42,985 bases of DNA from Rhodomicrobium udaipurense JA643 (GTDB lineage: Bacteria > Pseudomonadota > Alphaproteobacteria > Rhizobiales > Rhodomicrobiaceae). Made by a program: the position numbers and the translations under genes. The stretch lies in contig NZ_JFZJ01000016.1 in assembly GCF_000636015.1 (NCBI RefSeq), positions 1 through 42,985 on the forward strand, in the 5' to 3' direction. The notes under the pieces are model-generated. The model had not been told where the DNA came from, ran no database searches, and worked only from the letters and a program-made list of their open reading frames with translations. The stretch's first letter is position 1, and the number at the start of each line of letters is the position of its first letter. This document shows, one piece after another, positions 27,166 through 36,300 of the stretch.

Positions 27166-27954
27166 ATGACCACGGCAACGACAACGCCGAATTCGGCCGC
27201 GAAACAGTCCTCTGGCGCGCCCGTCATCCAGATGATCGGCGTCAGCAAATGGTACACGCCCGAATTTCAGGTGCTCGACGCCTGCTCGACATCGGTGCAG
27301 AAGGGTGAGGTGGTGGTCGTTTGCGGGCCGTCCGGCTCCGGCAAATCCACGCTCATCAAATGCGTGAACGCGCTCGAACCGTTCCAGCAAGGCGACATCT
27401 TCGTCGAGGGCGTGCAGGTCAACGACCGCGCGACGAACCTGCCGAAACTGCGCTCGCGCATCGGCATGGTGTTCCAGAACTTCGAGCTTTTCCCGCATCT
27501 CACCATCATGGAAAACCTCACGCTCGCGCAGCGCAAGGTGCTCAAGCGCGGCAAGGACGAAGCCGACGCGAAAGCGCGGAAGCTGCTGCAACGCGTGGGC
27601 CTCTCCGATCAGGCGCCGAAATATCCGGGCCAGCTTTCGGGCGGCCAGCAGCAGCGCGTCGCCATCGCCCGCGCGCTCGCCATGGACCCGGTTGCGATGT
27701 TGTTCGACGAGCCGACCTCCGCGCTCGACCCGGAAATGGTGAGCGAAGTGCTCGACGTGATGGTGGAGCTTGCGCGCGAGGGCATGACGATGATGGTCGT
27801 CACGCACGAAATGGGATTTGCGCGGAAGGTGGCGAATCGGGTTATATTCATGGACAAGGGCGCCATCGTCGAAGACGTGCCCACGGAAGAGTTTTTCGGC
27901 AGTCCGCGCTCCGAGCGCGCGCAACTCTTCCTCTCGAAAATCCTGTCCCATTGA
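27166..27954 (+). CDS. gltL: Glutamate/aspartate ABC importer, ATPase GltL
   Basis: A 262-residue ABC ATPase with all motifs intact: Walker [11 protein letters not shown]-loop [13 protein letters not shown], signature [16 protein letters not shown], Walker [13 protein letters not shown], and the H-loop VTHEMGFA. It powers GltIJK. It has a 20-residue Thr/Ser/Ala-rich extension before the domain. The start at 27166 is the first ATG after the gltK stop; the open frame extends upstream in the wrong phase through gltK. Confidence 0.95.
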   Translation: MTTATTTPNSAAKQSSGAPVIQMIGVSKWYTPEFQVLDACSTSVQKGEVVVVCGPSGSGKSTLIKCVNALEPFQQGDIFVEGVQVNDRATNLPKLRSRIGMVFQNFELFPHLTIMENLTLAQRKVLKRGKDEADAKARKLLQRVGLSDQAPKYPGQLSGGQQQRVAIARALAMDPVAMLFDEPTSALDPEMVSEVLDVMVELAREGMTMMVVTHEMGFARKVANRVIFMDKGAIVEDVPTEEFFGSPRSERAQLFLSKILSH

Positions 27955-27967
27955 TCGAATGGCGAAA

Positions 27968-28004
27968 GTTAACGGGTGTTAACCTTCGTTAACAAGCGGT
28001 TAAC
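27968..28004. promoter_or_regulatory. Four phased GTTAAC hexamers with a CtrA-type box
   Basis: GTTAAC occurs at 27968, 27978, 27988 and 27999, that is every 10-11 bp. The last two give TTAA, 7 nt, TTAAC, the full CtrA consensus; the others have 6-nt gaps. TGTTAAC-CTTC-GTTAACA can also form a hairpin. The site lies between two convergent genes, so a promoter role is not obvious. Confidence 0.45.
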
Positions 28005-28031
28005 GCCGGTCATTATGCGCTCGGTCGCCCG

Positions 28032-28202
28032 TCAGCCTTCACGAACAGGCGTTGTGTCAGAGGTGCTCCTGACAAGGTCGATCGCCGCTTCGCAATCAGC
28101 CTTGTTCTTGTAGGATTCGCCGCTGGCAATAATCTCGTTGTTAGCTCCCTGCAAACGCCACCGCCACTCACCGGCCGCGTCTTTCCAGATTGTGAAATAC
28201 AT
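28032..28202 (-). CDS. YegP/DUF1508-like small protein
   Basis: A 56-residue protein that starts MYFTIWKDAAGEWRWRL and continues with ANNEIIASGESYKNKADCE and AIDLVR. This is the DUF1508 (YegP) motif: a short beta-rich unit with an aromatic start, a W.W.L strand, IASGE.Y..K and a closing helix. YegP proteins usually carry two units; here there is one. GAGGAG lies about 9 nt before the ATG. It is convergent with gltL and divergent from the kdsB remnant and pheA. The molecular function of the family is unclear. Confidence 0.75.
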   Translation of the reverse strand: MYFTIWKDAAGEWRWRLQGANNEIIASGESYKNKADCEAAIDLVRSTSDTTPVREG

Positions 28203-28329
28203 GAGCCTGTCTCCTCTGATAGGCGCCGCGGAAACTCGCGCGCTGACAAATATAGTTACTATACCGATTCTTCGGCCGGTCCAAACGCGCGGCCTGGTCT
28301 CGCTTCGGTGAAAAACCGAAAGAGCGCGC

Positions 28330-28461
28330 TATGTTGCAATCGCGATTTCGACGGTTGACACCGCGCCTCGCGGGGTGGACACCGAAGCCGATCTTGAAAA
28401 AGCGCGCGAAATCCTCGCAAGTGAGGACGGCGCGCCGCTTCGGCGAAACAGGTTAGAGTGA
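28330..28461 (+). pseudogene. kdsB: C-terminal remnant of kdsB
   Basis: The plus-strand frame from about 28333 reads VAIAISTVDTAPRGVDTEAD and continues LEKAREILAS, which is the C-terminal end of CMP-KDO synthetase (KdsB: VDT.P.GVDTP.DLE.AR..L). It ends in TGA at 28459-28461, overlapping the pheA ATG by one base, as in translationally coupled kdsB-pheA pairs that I recall from related genomes. The first 200 or so residues are gone; an in-frame stop lies at 28309. A working kdsB would have to be elsewhere, since KDO is needed for lipopolysaccharide. Confidence 0.65.
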
Positions 28462-29378
28462 TGACATCCATTTCAACGGCCGCGACGGCCACGCCCGCGA
28501 AGATCGCCTATCAAGGCGAGCCGGGCGCGAATTCGCATATTGCCTGCATCAATTACGATGCGTCGCTCGAACCCTTCCCGTGCGCTACGTTCGAGGAAGC
28601 GCTGCTGGCGGTGAAGCACCGCGCGGTGCGCTATGCGCTGATCCCGGTGGAGAATTCGGTCGCAGGCCGGGTTGCTGACGTTCATTACCTCTTGCCGAAT
28701 TCCGGGGTGCATGTCGTCGGCGAGCATTTCGAGCGCATCTATCATCAGCTCATGGCGCTGCCCGGCGTGGATTTGTCTGCGCTGAAGACCGTTCACAGCC
28801 ATACCCAGGCACTCGGCCAGTGCCGCAGTGCGATCCAGAAGCTTGGCCTGCGCCCCGTGCCAGAGGCCGACACCGCCGGCTCCGCGCGCATGGTGGCTGA
28901 GGAGGGCGATCCGACAAAGGCCGCCATCGCCTCGAAGCTCGCCGCCGATATCTACGGGCTGCGCATCCTGAAAAGCGACATCGAGGATGCGGCGCATAAC
29001 ACCACGCGCTTTCTTGCGCTCGCCGATGAAGCGGTGATGCCCGAGTCGGGCAATGGCCCCACGCTGACCACTTTTGTCTTCCGCGTCCGCAACGTGCCCG
29101 CCGCGCTGTACAAGGCGCTCGGCGGCTTCGCGACGAATGGCGTCAATATGACGAAGCTCGAATCCTATCAGCCGGAAGGCAGCTTCAGCGCCACGATGTT
29201 CTATGCGGACGTTGAAGGCCACCCCGAGGATCGCCCGCTCAAGCTCTCACTTGAGGAACTGGCGTTCTATTCGACAGAGGTCGTTGTGCTCGGCACCTAT
29301 CCCGCGAGCCCGTTCCGCGACACGCTGAAGAAATTGCCGGTGGACGATGAGCCGCGCGCGCTGTTCTCCGCGCGATAG
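28461..29378 (+). CDS. pheA: Prephenate dehydratase with ACT domain
   Basis: A 305-residue enzyme that turns prephenate into phenylpyruvate for phenylalanine synthesis. The catalytic half shows IAYQGEPGANSH, EEALLAVKHRAVRYALIPVENSVAGRV (given here by its core VENS.AGRV), TVHSHTQALGQC, and NTTRFLAL with the catalytic TRF. The regulatory ACT domain has TTFVFRVRNVPAALYKALGGF and the ESYQPEG motif, the Phe-binding feedback site. It is a stand-alone dehydratase without chorismate mutase, as usual in alphaproteobacteria. The start overlaps the stop of the kdsB remnant; a GTG one codon earlier is possible. Confidence 0.95.
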   Translation: MTSISTAATATPAKIAYQGEPGANSHIACINYDASLEPFPCATFEEALLAVKHRAVRYALIPVENSVAGRVADVHYLLPNSGVHVVGEHFERIYHQLMALPGVDLSALKTVHSHTQALGQCRSAIQKLGLRPVPEADTAGSARMVAEEGDPTKAAIASKLAADIYGLRILKSDIEDAAHNTTRFLALADEAVMPESGNGPTLTTFVFRVRNVPAALYKALGGFATNGVNMTKLESYQPEGSFSATMFYADVEGHPEDRPLKLSLEELAFYSTEVVVLGTYPASPFRDTLKKLPVDDEPRALFSAR

Positions 29379-29439
29379 ACATGCGCTAAACGGCATCGCT
29401 GAAGCTGCGGGCGAATCCGGCGGTTTTTTTGCCGTCTCG

Positions 29440-29964
29440 TTATTCCTGATGCTGGTTCGCGGCCGGAACGTCGATGGCCGCGCGCAGAGCATTGCGCGCC
29501 CTGGAGAGCCGCGATTTCACGGTTCCGACGGAAATATTCAGCACCGACGCCGCTTCCTCGTAGCGAAGGCCTTCCACCGCGATCAGCATCAGCACCTCTC
29601 GATGATCCTCCGTGAGGTCGAGAAATGCGTTCTGCACCTCGGACAGGACGATGTGATTGAGCTGCTGCGGCGAGCTGTAAAGCGGCGCATCCCTCTCAAG
29701 CCCGTTGCGATAGGCGATGTCGTGCTGAGCGCGCCGCTTGTCGTTTCGGAAAACGTTCTTCAGAATGACAAAAAGCCACGCCCGTAAATTTGTGCCCGGC
29801 TGCCATGATCCGATGTTTGCGATGGCGCGGGCGAGGCATTCCTGCACGAGGTCGTCGGAATAATCGGCGTCGCGCGTCATGTAGCGCGCGAACCGGCGCA
29901 GGCGCGGGATCTCTGCCTTCATCGCTGCGATAGTGTCGGTCGTTACGTCGCGATTATTGGGCAT
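29440..29964 (-). CDS. ECF-family RNA polymerase sigma factor
   Basis: A 174-residue sigma factor with regions 2 and 4 only. Region 2: LRRFARYMTRDADYSDDLVQECLARA and WQPGTNLRAWLFVILKN, given here by DDLVQE and GTNLRAWLF. Region 4: LTEDHREVLMLIAVEGLRYEEAA with the helix-turn-helix SVGTVKSRLSRARNALR, given here by its core. The WQPGTNLRAWLF motif is typical of alphaproteobacterial ECF groups such as ECF26 and EcfG. No anti-sigma or response regulator gene is adjacent, so its control is unknown. The window's anti-sigma-like protein at 3236-3526 is a distant candidate partner. The start is uncertain; an ATG at 29922 is another choice. Confidence 0.88.
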   Translation of the reverse strand: MPNNRDVTTDTIAAMKAEIPRLRRFARYMTRDADYSDDLVQECLARAIANIGSWQPGTNLRAWLFVILKNVFRNDKRRAQHDIAYRNGLERDAPLYSSPQQLNHIVLSEVQNAFLDLTEDHREVLMLIAVEGLRYEEAASVLNISVGTVKSRLSRARNALRAAIDVPAANQHQE

Positions 29965-30150
29965 CGGGAATAAGCATTTCTTCTACCTTCGATAGATATA
30001 GGCGTCGAGTGTTAAGAAAGTAAGGCTTCGGCTTTGCGTCGCCGACTCTACTGGAACGATCATCTCTCGCGTCGTGTTGCAACTCACAAACCGCTGAACA
30101 CTGAGTTAAGGGCGCACACCGCACCGCTCCGGCGTATTGGGAGAGAAATC

Positions 30151-30942
30151 ATGGCGAATGTCACACTGGAGAACCGCGCCGCCGACGGGCAATCCGCTCA
30201 GCCGCGTCACGAACTGGACGCCACAAATCTCCCCGATCCGGAAGCTCTGCCGGAGCTTCGCATTTATAGCCGATCGACCATATTCTATTGGTGGCCGATC
30301 TGGCTCTGCGGTTACGCCGCTGCGGCGCTGACGTATTTCGGCGGAGAGAAGGTTGCGCTTTCCAACGGAACCGAGATCTACGTTCATCCCAACACGGGGC
30401 TCGGCCTGACTTTCGTGGTAATCCTCGCGCTGGTCATGATGCTGACGAACGTCAAACTTCGGGGCATCTACTCCGTCGTGTTCATATTGTCGGCTGCGTT
30501 CATGACGGTTCTGCTTGGTTGGTTGGGATGGTGGGACCGGATCTTCGCGTTCATCCCGCAACTCACTGTCTTCATGAATTTTGGCTTCTATTTCATCTTC
30601 TCAACGCTGCTGCTCGGCATATGGCTCGCGCGTTTTCTGGTGTTCGACAAGCTCGTGTTCTGGCGTGTCCGCCCCGGTCAGCTCACGGCCGAGCGCGTGA
30701 TCGGCGGCGGCGAGCAAAGCTTCGACACCCGCGGCATGTTGTTCGAGCAGCGGAGCGACGATTTTTTCCGCCACAAGATCCTCGGTCTGGGATCGGCGGA
30801 TTTGCTTCTGATTACGACTGGCGCGCGCAAGGAGGAAATCGACATCCCAAACGTCCTCTTCGCTGATCGAAAAATCAAGATGATGCAGCGGCTTATAGCA
30901 ATCAAGCCCGACGAGGCGCTGGCGCACACGATCAAGCGTTGA
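30151..30942 (+). CDS. Four-helix membrane protein with cytosolic C-terminal domain
   Basis: A 263-residue protein, not recognised by name. Four helices are visible: IFYWWPIWLCGYAAAALTYF (about 43-62), GLGLTFVVILALVMMLTNV, YSVVFILSAAFMTVLLGWLG and MNFGFYFIFSTLLLGIWLA. After them comes a soluble domain of about 95 residues with VFWRVRPGQL, RGMLFEQRSDDFFRHKILGLGS (core only) and DLLLITTGARKEEIDI, which looks like a PH-like (bPH) beta domain. GGAG lies 8 nt before the ATG. It diverges from the ECF sigma gene across 186 nt and ends at a bidirectional terminator. A role in envelope homeostasis would be a guess. Confidence 0.75.
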   Translation: MANVTLENRAADGQSAQPRHELDATNLPDPEALPELRIYSRSTIFYWWPIWLCGYAAAALTYFGGEKVALSNGTEIYVHPNTGLGLTFVVILALVMMLTNVKLRGIYSVVFILSAAFMTVLLGWLGWWDRIFAFIPQLTVFMNFGFYFIFSTLLLGIWLARFLVFDKLVFWRVRPGQLTAERVIGGGEQSFDTRGMLFEQRSDDFFRHKILGLGSADLLLITTGARKEEIDIPNVLFADRKIKMMQRLIAIKPDEALAHTIKR

Positions 30943-31003
30943 TCCGCACAGCGGGCCTGGAAGCGTTGTAAGCCCGCAGCGCTACACGCCGCCGCCAAGT
31001 TTC

Positions 31004-31040
31004 CAAAACAAAAGCGGCCCATAGGGCCGCTTTTGTTTTG
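31004..31040. terminator. Bidirectional terminator, perfect 17-bp inverted repeat
   Basis: CAAAACAAAAGCGGCCC, loop ATA, then its exact complement. A- and T-rich outer arms make it work on both strands, between two convergent genes. Confidence 0.85.
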
Positions 31041-31066
31041 GTACGCAGCTTGAGCGGCACGTGCCG

Positions 31067-32953
31067 TCAATGCTTGAAGCTGAAACGCTGTTTTGGCGCC
31101 TGCTCCGGTTCCAGTTCACGGTCGAACCCGAAATCCGGGGGAAGAGGAATGTCGTTGCGAGGATCCGGCGGCGGCAGCGCGGTATCCGCCATGTAGCTGC
31201 GGGGGTTGGGCGCGGGTCGTTGCGCGCCGACCGGCGTCAGCGGCGCCGGCTGCGGGGTCACGCTCGAATTTATCGCCGTCTGGCCGACCGCCGACCACTG
31301 GCTTGCACCGAACCAGACCTGCACGAGTTGATGCTCGTCCTCGGTGAGCTTCACCCCGGCATGATGGCACTTCGCCAGTACGAAATCGCGATAGGCGCGC
31401 GCCACGGCCGCCGGTGAGCGGGTGTGTTCAAGCCATGGGTCGATCTCGTCCACCGCGTCGAGCACGAAGGACACGTCTTTCATCGCCACGCGAAGCCCCT
31501 CCCGCGTGGCCCGCTCGACGACAGCCTGCGCCGTCTTCACGGGCGCGAATCCGCGCTCCTGCACCTCGGTGGCGATCAGCGTGAACAGCATCTGATATTC
31601 GCTCGGAGGAAGCGGCGGCGCTTTGCACGCGTCATAAATGCGCGTGATGGATGTTTGCAGTTCCGCGAGCTTCGAAGACCCCGTTTCCTGCGGCTGAGGT
31701 TGCGGAGCGGGCTGCCGGTCCACAAGCTTCTGCGGGGCGAGTTGCAGCGCCGCCACGTCGACGCGCTCCTCAAGCCGGTGTCTCGTAGGATCGTAGACGA
31801 AATGCGGCGGCTTGTCCGTGAGCCGGTAGTTGTCCGGCAGCGTCGCATTGAGGAAGTTCAGGAACCCGCCGGAGCCCGCCCAATTGGTGCCGAGCGTTTT
31901 TGCGTGGCCAAGGATTTTTTGCGCGCGATCCGCGAGATAGGCGATCGGCACGGGCTTTTCCGAGGATTGAACCACATCGAGAACGAGAGTCAGGATCTCG
32001 GCGCCGATGGACTGAAAATCTTCGATCAGGGATTGCACCGCCGAATTGGCATGCGACGACGGCCTGCGCTTTGCCGGCTCCATACTATAGCCGCTGTAGT
32101 TCGGCGCGGCGGGGATTGCCTGCGCGGGCGCCCCATACGCAGGTGACGGCGCGGGTATCGCCTGGGCGGGCGCGCCATAGCCCTGAAATGACGGATGCCC
32201 GTTGAAGCCGGCTTGCTGCGCGGCAGGCAGCGATGCCGCTGGAGCCGGTGCCGCTGGAAGAGTGGCTGGTGGCGAATAGGAGCGGTTCTGCTCATAGCCT
32301 TGTTGCCGTGCGCCGTCATAGCCCAGGCGCGGCGTGCGATCCTGCCCGATCATTGGCGCATCGCCCGCGCTCTCGCCGAGAAGGAAGGCGATCATATCGC
32401 GCTCTTCGATCCAGCCGTCGCTGAACGCCTTGTAGATGTCGGCGGTGCTTTCATTCGCGTAGACCACCGTGCGGCGGTCGTGCGAGCGAAGGTGATGCAA
32501 AACCGGCGTGAAATCGGCGTCGCCCGAAAGGACGATAAACTCCCCGAACCGTGTCGGATGCTCCAGAAAGTCGCGGATGTCGCACGCGATCTTGATATCG
32601 GTGCCGTTCTTGAACTGGTTGGACAGCGGCTGGCAATCCACCACTTCAAGCCCCGCCATCATGAAATTCACGCGGACATCGGCGAAGTTGTGTGGATCGT
32701 GCGGGCCGCCACGGCTGATGAGCTTGCGGCCCGGATTGCCGTAGCAGCGCGCCACGGCGAATCGCCGCCGCACATAATCCGAATGCGACTTGAAGCGGAC
32801 AAGCCCGCCCGTTGCAATTCGAGCCATCCATTCAGCCGGATTTCGGGCGAATCGCCCCGCGGCCTCCTCGCTCTGGCGTCGCAAGGATAGATACACGTTG
32901 TCGAAATCGACGAACAACGCGGAAAGGCAGACCTCCGCGGACCCCGGAATCAT
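31067..32953 (-). CDS. NYN-domain RNase-like protein with OST-HTH/LOTUS domain
   Basis: A 628-residue protein. The N-terminal NYN (PIN-like) domain, residues about 10-170, has the acidic metal site: ALFVDFDNVYLSL, NGTDIKIACDIRDFL and VLSGDADFTPVLHHLR. A Pro/Ala/Gln-rich linker follows (about 195-290) with two copies of YGAPAQAIPA. Then comes a LOTUS/OST-HTH domain, residues about 316-388 (ILTLVLDVVQSSEKPVPIAY, WAGSGGFLNFLNATLP), and another helical segment near the C terminus. NYN proteins are ribonucleases or processing factors, and LOTUS domains bind RNA. The start at 32953 removes a leader without similarity; ATGs at 32977 and 33010 are alternatives. Confidence 0.85.
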   Translation of the reverse strand: MIPGSAEVCLSALFVDFDNVYLSLRRQSEEAAGRFARNPAEWMARIATGGLVRFKSHSDYVRRRFAVARCYGNPGRKLISRGGPHDPHNFADVRVNFMMAGLEVVDCQPLSNQFKNGTDIKIACDIRDFLEHPTRFGEFIVLSGDADFTPVLHHLRSHDRRTVVYANESTADIYKAFSDGWIEERDMIAFLLGESAGDAPMIGQDRTPRLGYDGARQQGYEQNRSYSPPATLPAAPAPAASLPAAQQAGFNGHPSFQGYGAPAQAIPAPSPAYGAPAQAIPAAPNYSGYSMEPAKRRPSSHANSAVQSLIEDFQSIGAEILTLVLDVVQSSEKPVPIAYLADRAQKILGHAKTLGTNWAGSGGFLNFLNATLPDNYRLTDKPPHFVYDPTRHRLEERVDVAALQLAPQKLVDRQPAPQPQPQETGSSKLAELQTSITRIYDACKAPPLPPSEYQMLFTLIATEVQERGFAPVKTAQAVVERATREGLRVAMKDVSFVLDAVDEIDPWLEHTRSPAAVARAYRDFVLAKCHHAGVKLTEDEHQLVQVWFGASQWSAVGQTAINSSVTPQPAPLTPVGAQRPAPNPRSYMADTALPPPDPRNDIPLPPDFGFDRELEPEQAPKQRFSFKH

Positions 32954-33300
32954 AGCTCTATACCCCGCTCGGACCATCGTCTGCCAACATGACCCCTCAA
33001 ACCGGCACACGATAGTTTATTTAAATTTATGGCCACTTAGCAAGGCTCCTGCTCAGCCTTGCCTTAACTCTGGCCATTCACATTTCGGAATCGCGACGCG
33101 AATTTTAAAGCGGGCTCCTTGCCCTGATCGAGCCTCGTCCGCATTCGAGGCCCGAAATCCCTCTGTCGCTCACGCCACTCCGAGAAGATAAGGCATTAAA
33201 TGGTAAACGGCCCCCCCGCGCAAGCCCAACCTCCGCGCGCGGAGCTTATCCACATGGTGTGGAACAGGGGGACTGATAACTTCCGGCTGCGGCACATCTT
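32954..33300. other. Intergenic stretch with a DnaA box and a hairpin
   Basis: No gene seen. It holds an AT-rich run (33015-33030), the inverted repeat GCAAGGCT-CCTGCTC-AGCCTTGC (33040-33062), and one perfect DnaA box TTATCCACA at 33246-33254. A single box is not evidence for an origin. Confidence 0.45.
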
Positions 33301-36300
33301 CTATTGACCCGCTTTTGCAAGCTCCGGCTGTACGCCACCATTTTCTTGCGTAGGGCATTCGGTTCTGCGCTCCGCCGACGGCACTTCGACCCTGAATACA
33401 AGCGCATAGAGAGCTGGCAGAAACGTCATCGTGAGAGCTGTCGCGGCGAGGATTCCGCCCATCATGGCCGCCGCCATGGGCCCCCAGAACGAGGACTCCG
33501 CCAGCGGAATGAGCGCCAGCACGGCCGCCGTCGCCGTCAGCATGATCGGGCGGAAGCGTCGCACTGCCGAGCCGACGATGGCGTTATAGGTGTCGATCCC
33601 CGAGGCGAGATCCTGCTGGATCTGATCCACGAGAATAACCGTGTTGCGCATGATGATGCCGGCAAGCGCGATCACGCCCAGGATCGCCACGAAGCCGAAG
33701 GGCATCTGCGTCACGACAAGCGCGAAGGACGCACCGATAATGCCGAGCGGCGCCGTTACCAGCACCAGCATCGTGTGCGAGAAGCTCTGTAATTGCACCA
33801 TGAGCAGGACGAGGATCGCGATCACGAGGATCGGTACCTTTGCTGCAATGGAGGCCTGGCCCTTGCCCGATTCCTCGATGCCGCCTTGCATTTCGATCTG
33901 ATAGCCAAGCGGCAGGCTCGCGCGGAGGGGCGCAAGTTCCTTATAGATCGCGCTGACGACATCGACCGACTGAACGTCGTCCGGAACCTGCCCGCGCACG
34001 GTGATCGTCGGCAGGCGGTTGCGTCGCCACTCGACCCCCGGCTCAAACACAAGCCGCGCCTTGGCGACCTGCGACACGGGCACAGCTGCGCCCGACGCGG
34101 TTTTCACATAGGCGTTTTCCACCGCCGTCAGCAGCCCGCGCGTGCGATCCGGCTCGCGCAGCACCACGCCGATGGTCTGGTCCTTCTCGCGGAACTCCGT
34201 CAGCGTGCTGCCGGAAAGCACCGTTTGCAGCGTCTGGCGCACCGCGTTCGAGGTTACGCCGATAGCACGCGCGCGGTCTTGATCGATGTCGAGTTGCAGC
34301 GTCGGCGCAAGCTCAAGCCAATTGTCGTGCACATTGAAGACGTTCGGATTGGCGGCGGCGGTCTTCGCCACCTCATCCGCGATGCGGCGCACCTGCGCGC
34401 GGTCGGGGCCCTGTACGCGAAGCTGGATTGCCCAGCCAACCGGCGGCCCAAGCGCAAGCGGTTCCACCTTGAAACGAACATTCGGGAATTCCGCCGATAG
34501 CACAGCGCGCGTTCGATGGATCACAGCGTCGCGCATCACCGTGCCCTCCGCGTTCTTCGGTAAAACGAGGAATTGCGCGAAGTTCTTGGTGCGAAGCTGC
34601 TGGTCGAGCGGAAGGAAGAAGCGCGGCGCGCCCTCGCCCACGAAAGCCGTGAAGGTCGCGACATCGGGATCGGCAACCAACTTCTGTTCGAGCTTCTTTG
34701 CGGCGGCATCGGTTTCGGCGAACGAGGAACCCTCTGGAAGCCAGAGATCGACAAGAATTTCCGGTCGGTCCGATCCGGGGAAGAACGACTTCGGTACGAA
34801 CGCAAAGCCGACAATCGCCAGAATGAAGGTTGCTACCGTGATCGCAACAACCTTCTTGCGGTGCAGGATGCACCATGCGATCGCCGCGCGAAGCCGCCGA
34901 TAGATGGGCGTGTCGTAGACGTCGTGGTGCTCCGGGTTTTCCACCGGACGGTGGCGCAGCATCGTGTGCCCGATGTAGGGCGTGAAATACACGGCCGCCA
35001 GCCACGAGATGACAAGCGAGAGGCCCACCACCCAGAACAGCGAGTTCACATATTCGCCCGATGTGCTCGCCGCAAAGCCCACCGGGATGAAGCCCGCCGT
35101 TGTGATCAGCGTGCCCGTCAACATCGGAAAAGCCGTCGAGGTGTAGGCGAAGGACGCGGCGCGGACCTTGTCGAAGCCTTCGTCCAGCTTCCGCTCCATC
35201 ATTTCGACCGCGATCATGGCGTCGTCCACGAGAAGGCCGAGCGCGATGATCAGCGCGCCGAGCGAGATGCGCTGGAGGTCGATACCGATGATGAACATGG
35301 CGAGAAACGTCGCGGCGAGCACGAGCGGGATCGTCAGCGCGACGACCACGCCAGCGCGCCAGCCGAGCGCGAACAGCGACACCGCGAGCACGATCAGCAG
35401 CGCCTCGCCGAGCGCCTTGAGGAACTCGCCGATGGCCTTCGTCACCACGGCGGGCTGATCCGAGATCTTCGTGAACGTCACGCCCACGGGCAGCTCGTTG
35501 TAGATCTGCGCGAGCGCGGTTTCGAGCGTCTTGCCGACTTCGACGACGTTGAAGCCGTTCGCCATGACGACGCCGAGCACCACGGCTTCGTTGCCGTCAT
35601 GGCGGGTTCGGGCGACCGGCGGATCTTCGAGGCCGCGCTTTATTTCGGCGATGTCGCCGAGGCGGACGGTCTGCGTGCCCGCGCGAAGGCGAAGCTCGCG
35701 AATTTCGTCGACGGTGAGGATCGAGCCCTGAACATCGAGCCGGACGGCGCGCTCGCTCGTCTGCACGGACCCGGCGGGCGCCTGGCTGTTCTGCCCGTCC
35801 AGCGCCGCCTTGATGTCCTGAACGGTAATGTTGCGCTCGGCAAGGACGCGCGACGGGATTTCGATATAGACCTTTTCCGGCTGCACGCCCAGCAGATCTA
35901 CCTTTCCGACGCCGCGAACGCGAAGCAGGATGTCACGCGCGGTTTTCGCGAAATCGCGTAGCTCGGGATAGGTGAAGCCTTTGCCCTCGATCGCATAGAG
36001 CGCGAGATAGGTGTCGCCGAACTCGTCATTGAAGAACGGCCCGACCACGCCCGCAGGCATGGTCTGCCTGATGTCGCCGATCTTCTTGCGAACCTGATAG
36101 AACGCGTCGGGGATCTCTCGTCCGCGCGCCTCGCCGCGGAGATTGACGAAAACCACCGCGCTTCCGGGGTGCGTATAGGACTGGATATAATCGAGCTGGG
36201 GCGTTTCCTGAAGCTTGGTCTCGATCTTGTCGACCACTTGCTCCTGCATCTCGTGCACGGACGCGCCCGGCCATTCCACCTGCACGACCATGGTGCGGAA

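Noticed and set aside
28013..28249. 78-codon minus-strand frame
   Set aside because: It covers the real YegP-like gene in another phase and has no protein-like pattern.
30053..30078. EcfG-type promoter (GGAAC and GTT) before the membrane protein
   Set aside because: Spacing and the -10 part do not fit; the match is only GGAAC plus CGTG.
34573..35961. 462-codon open frame on the plus strand
   Set aside because: Antisense shadow of the RND pump.
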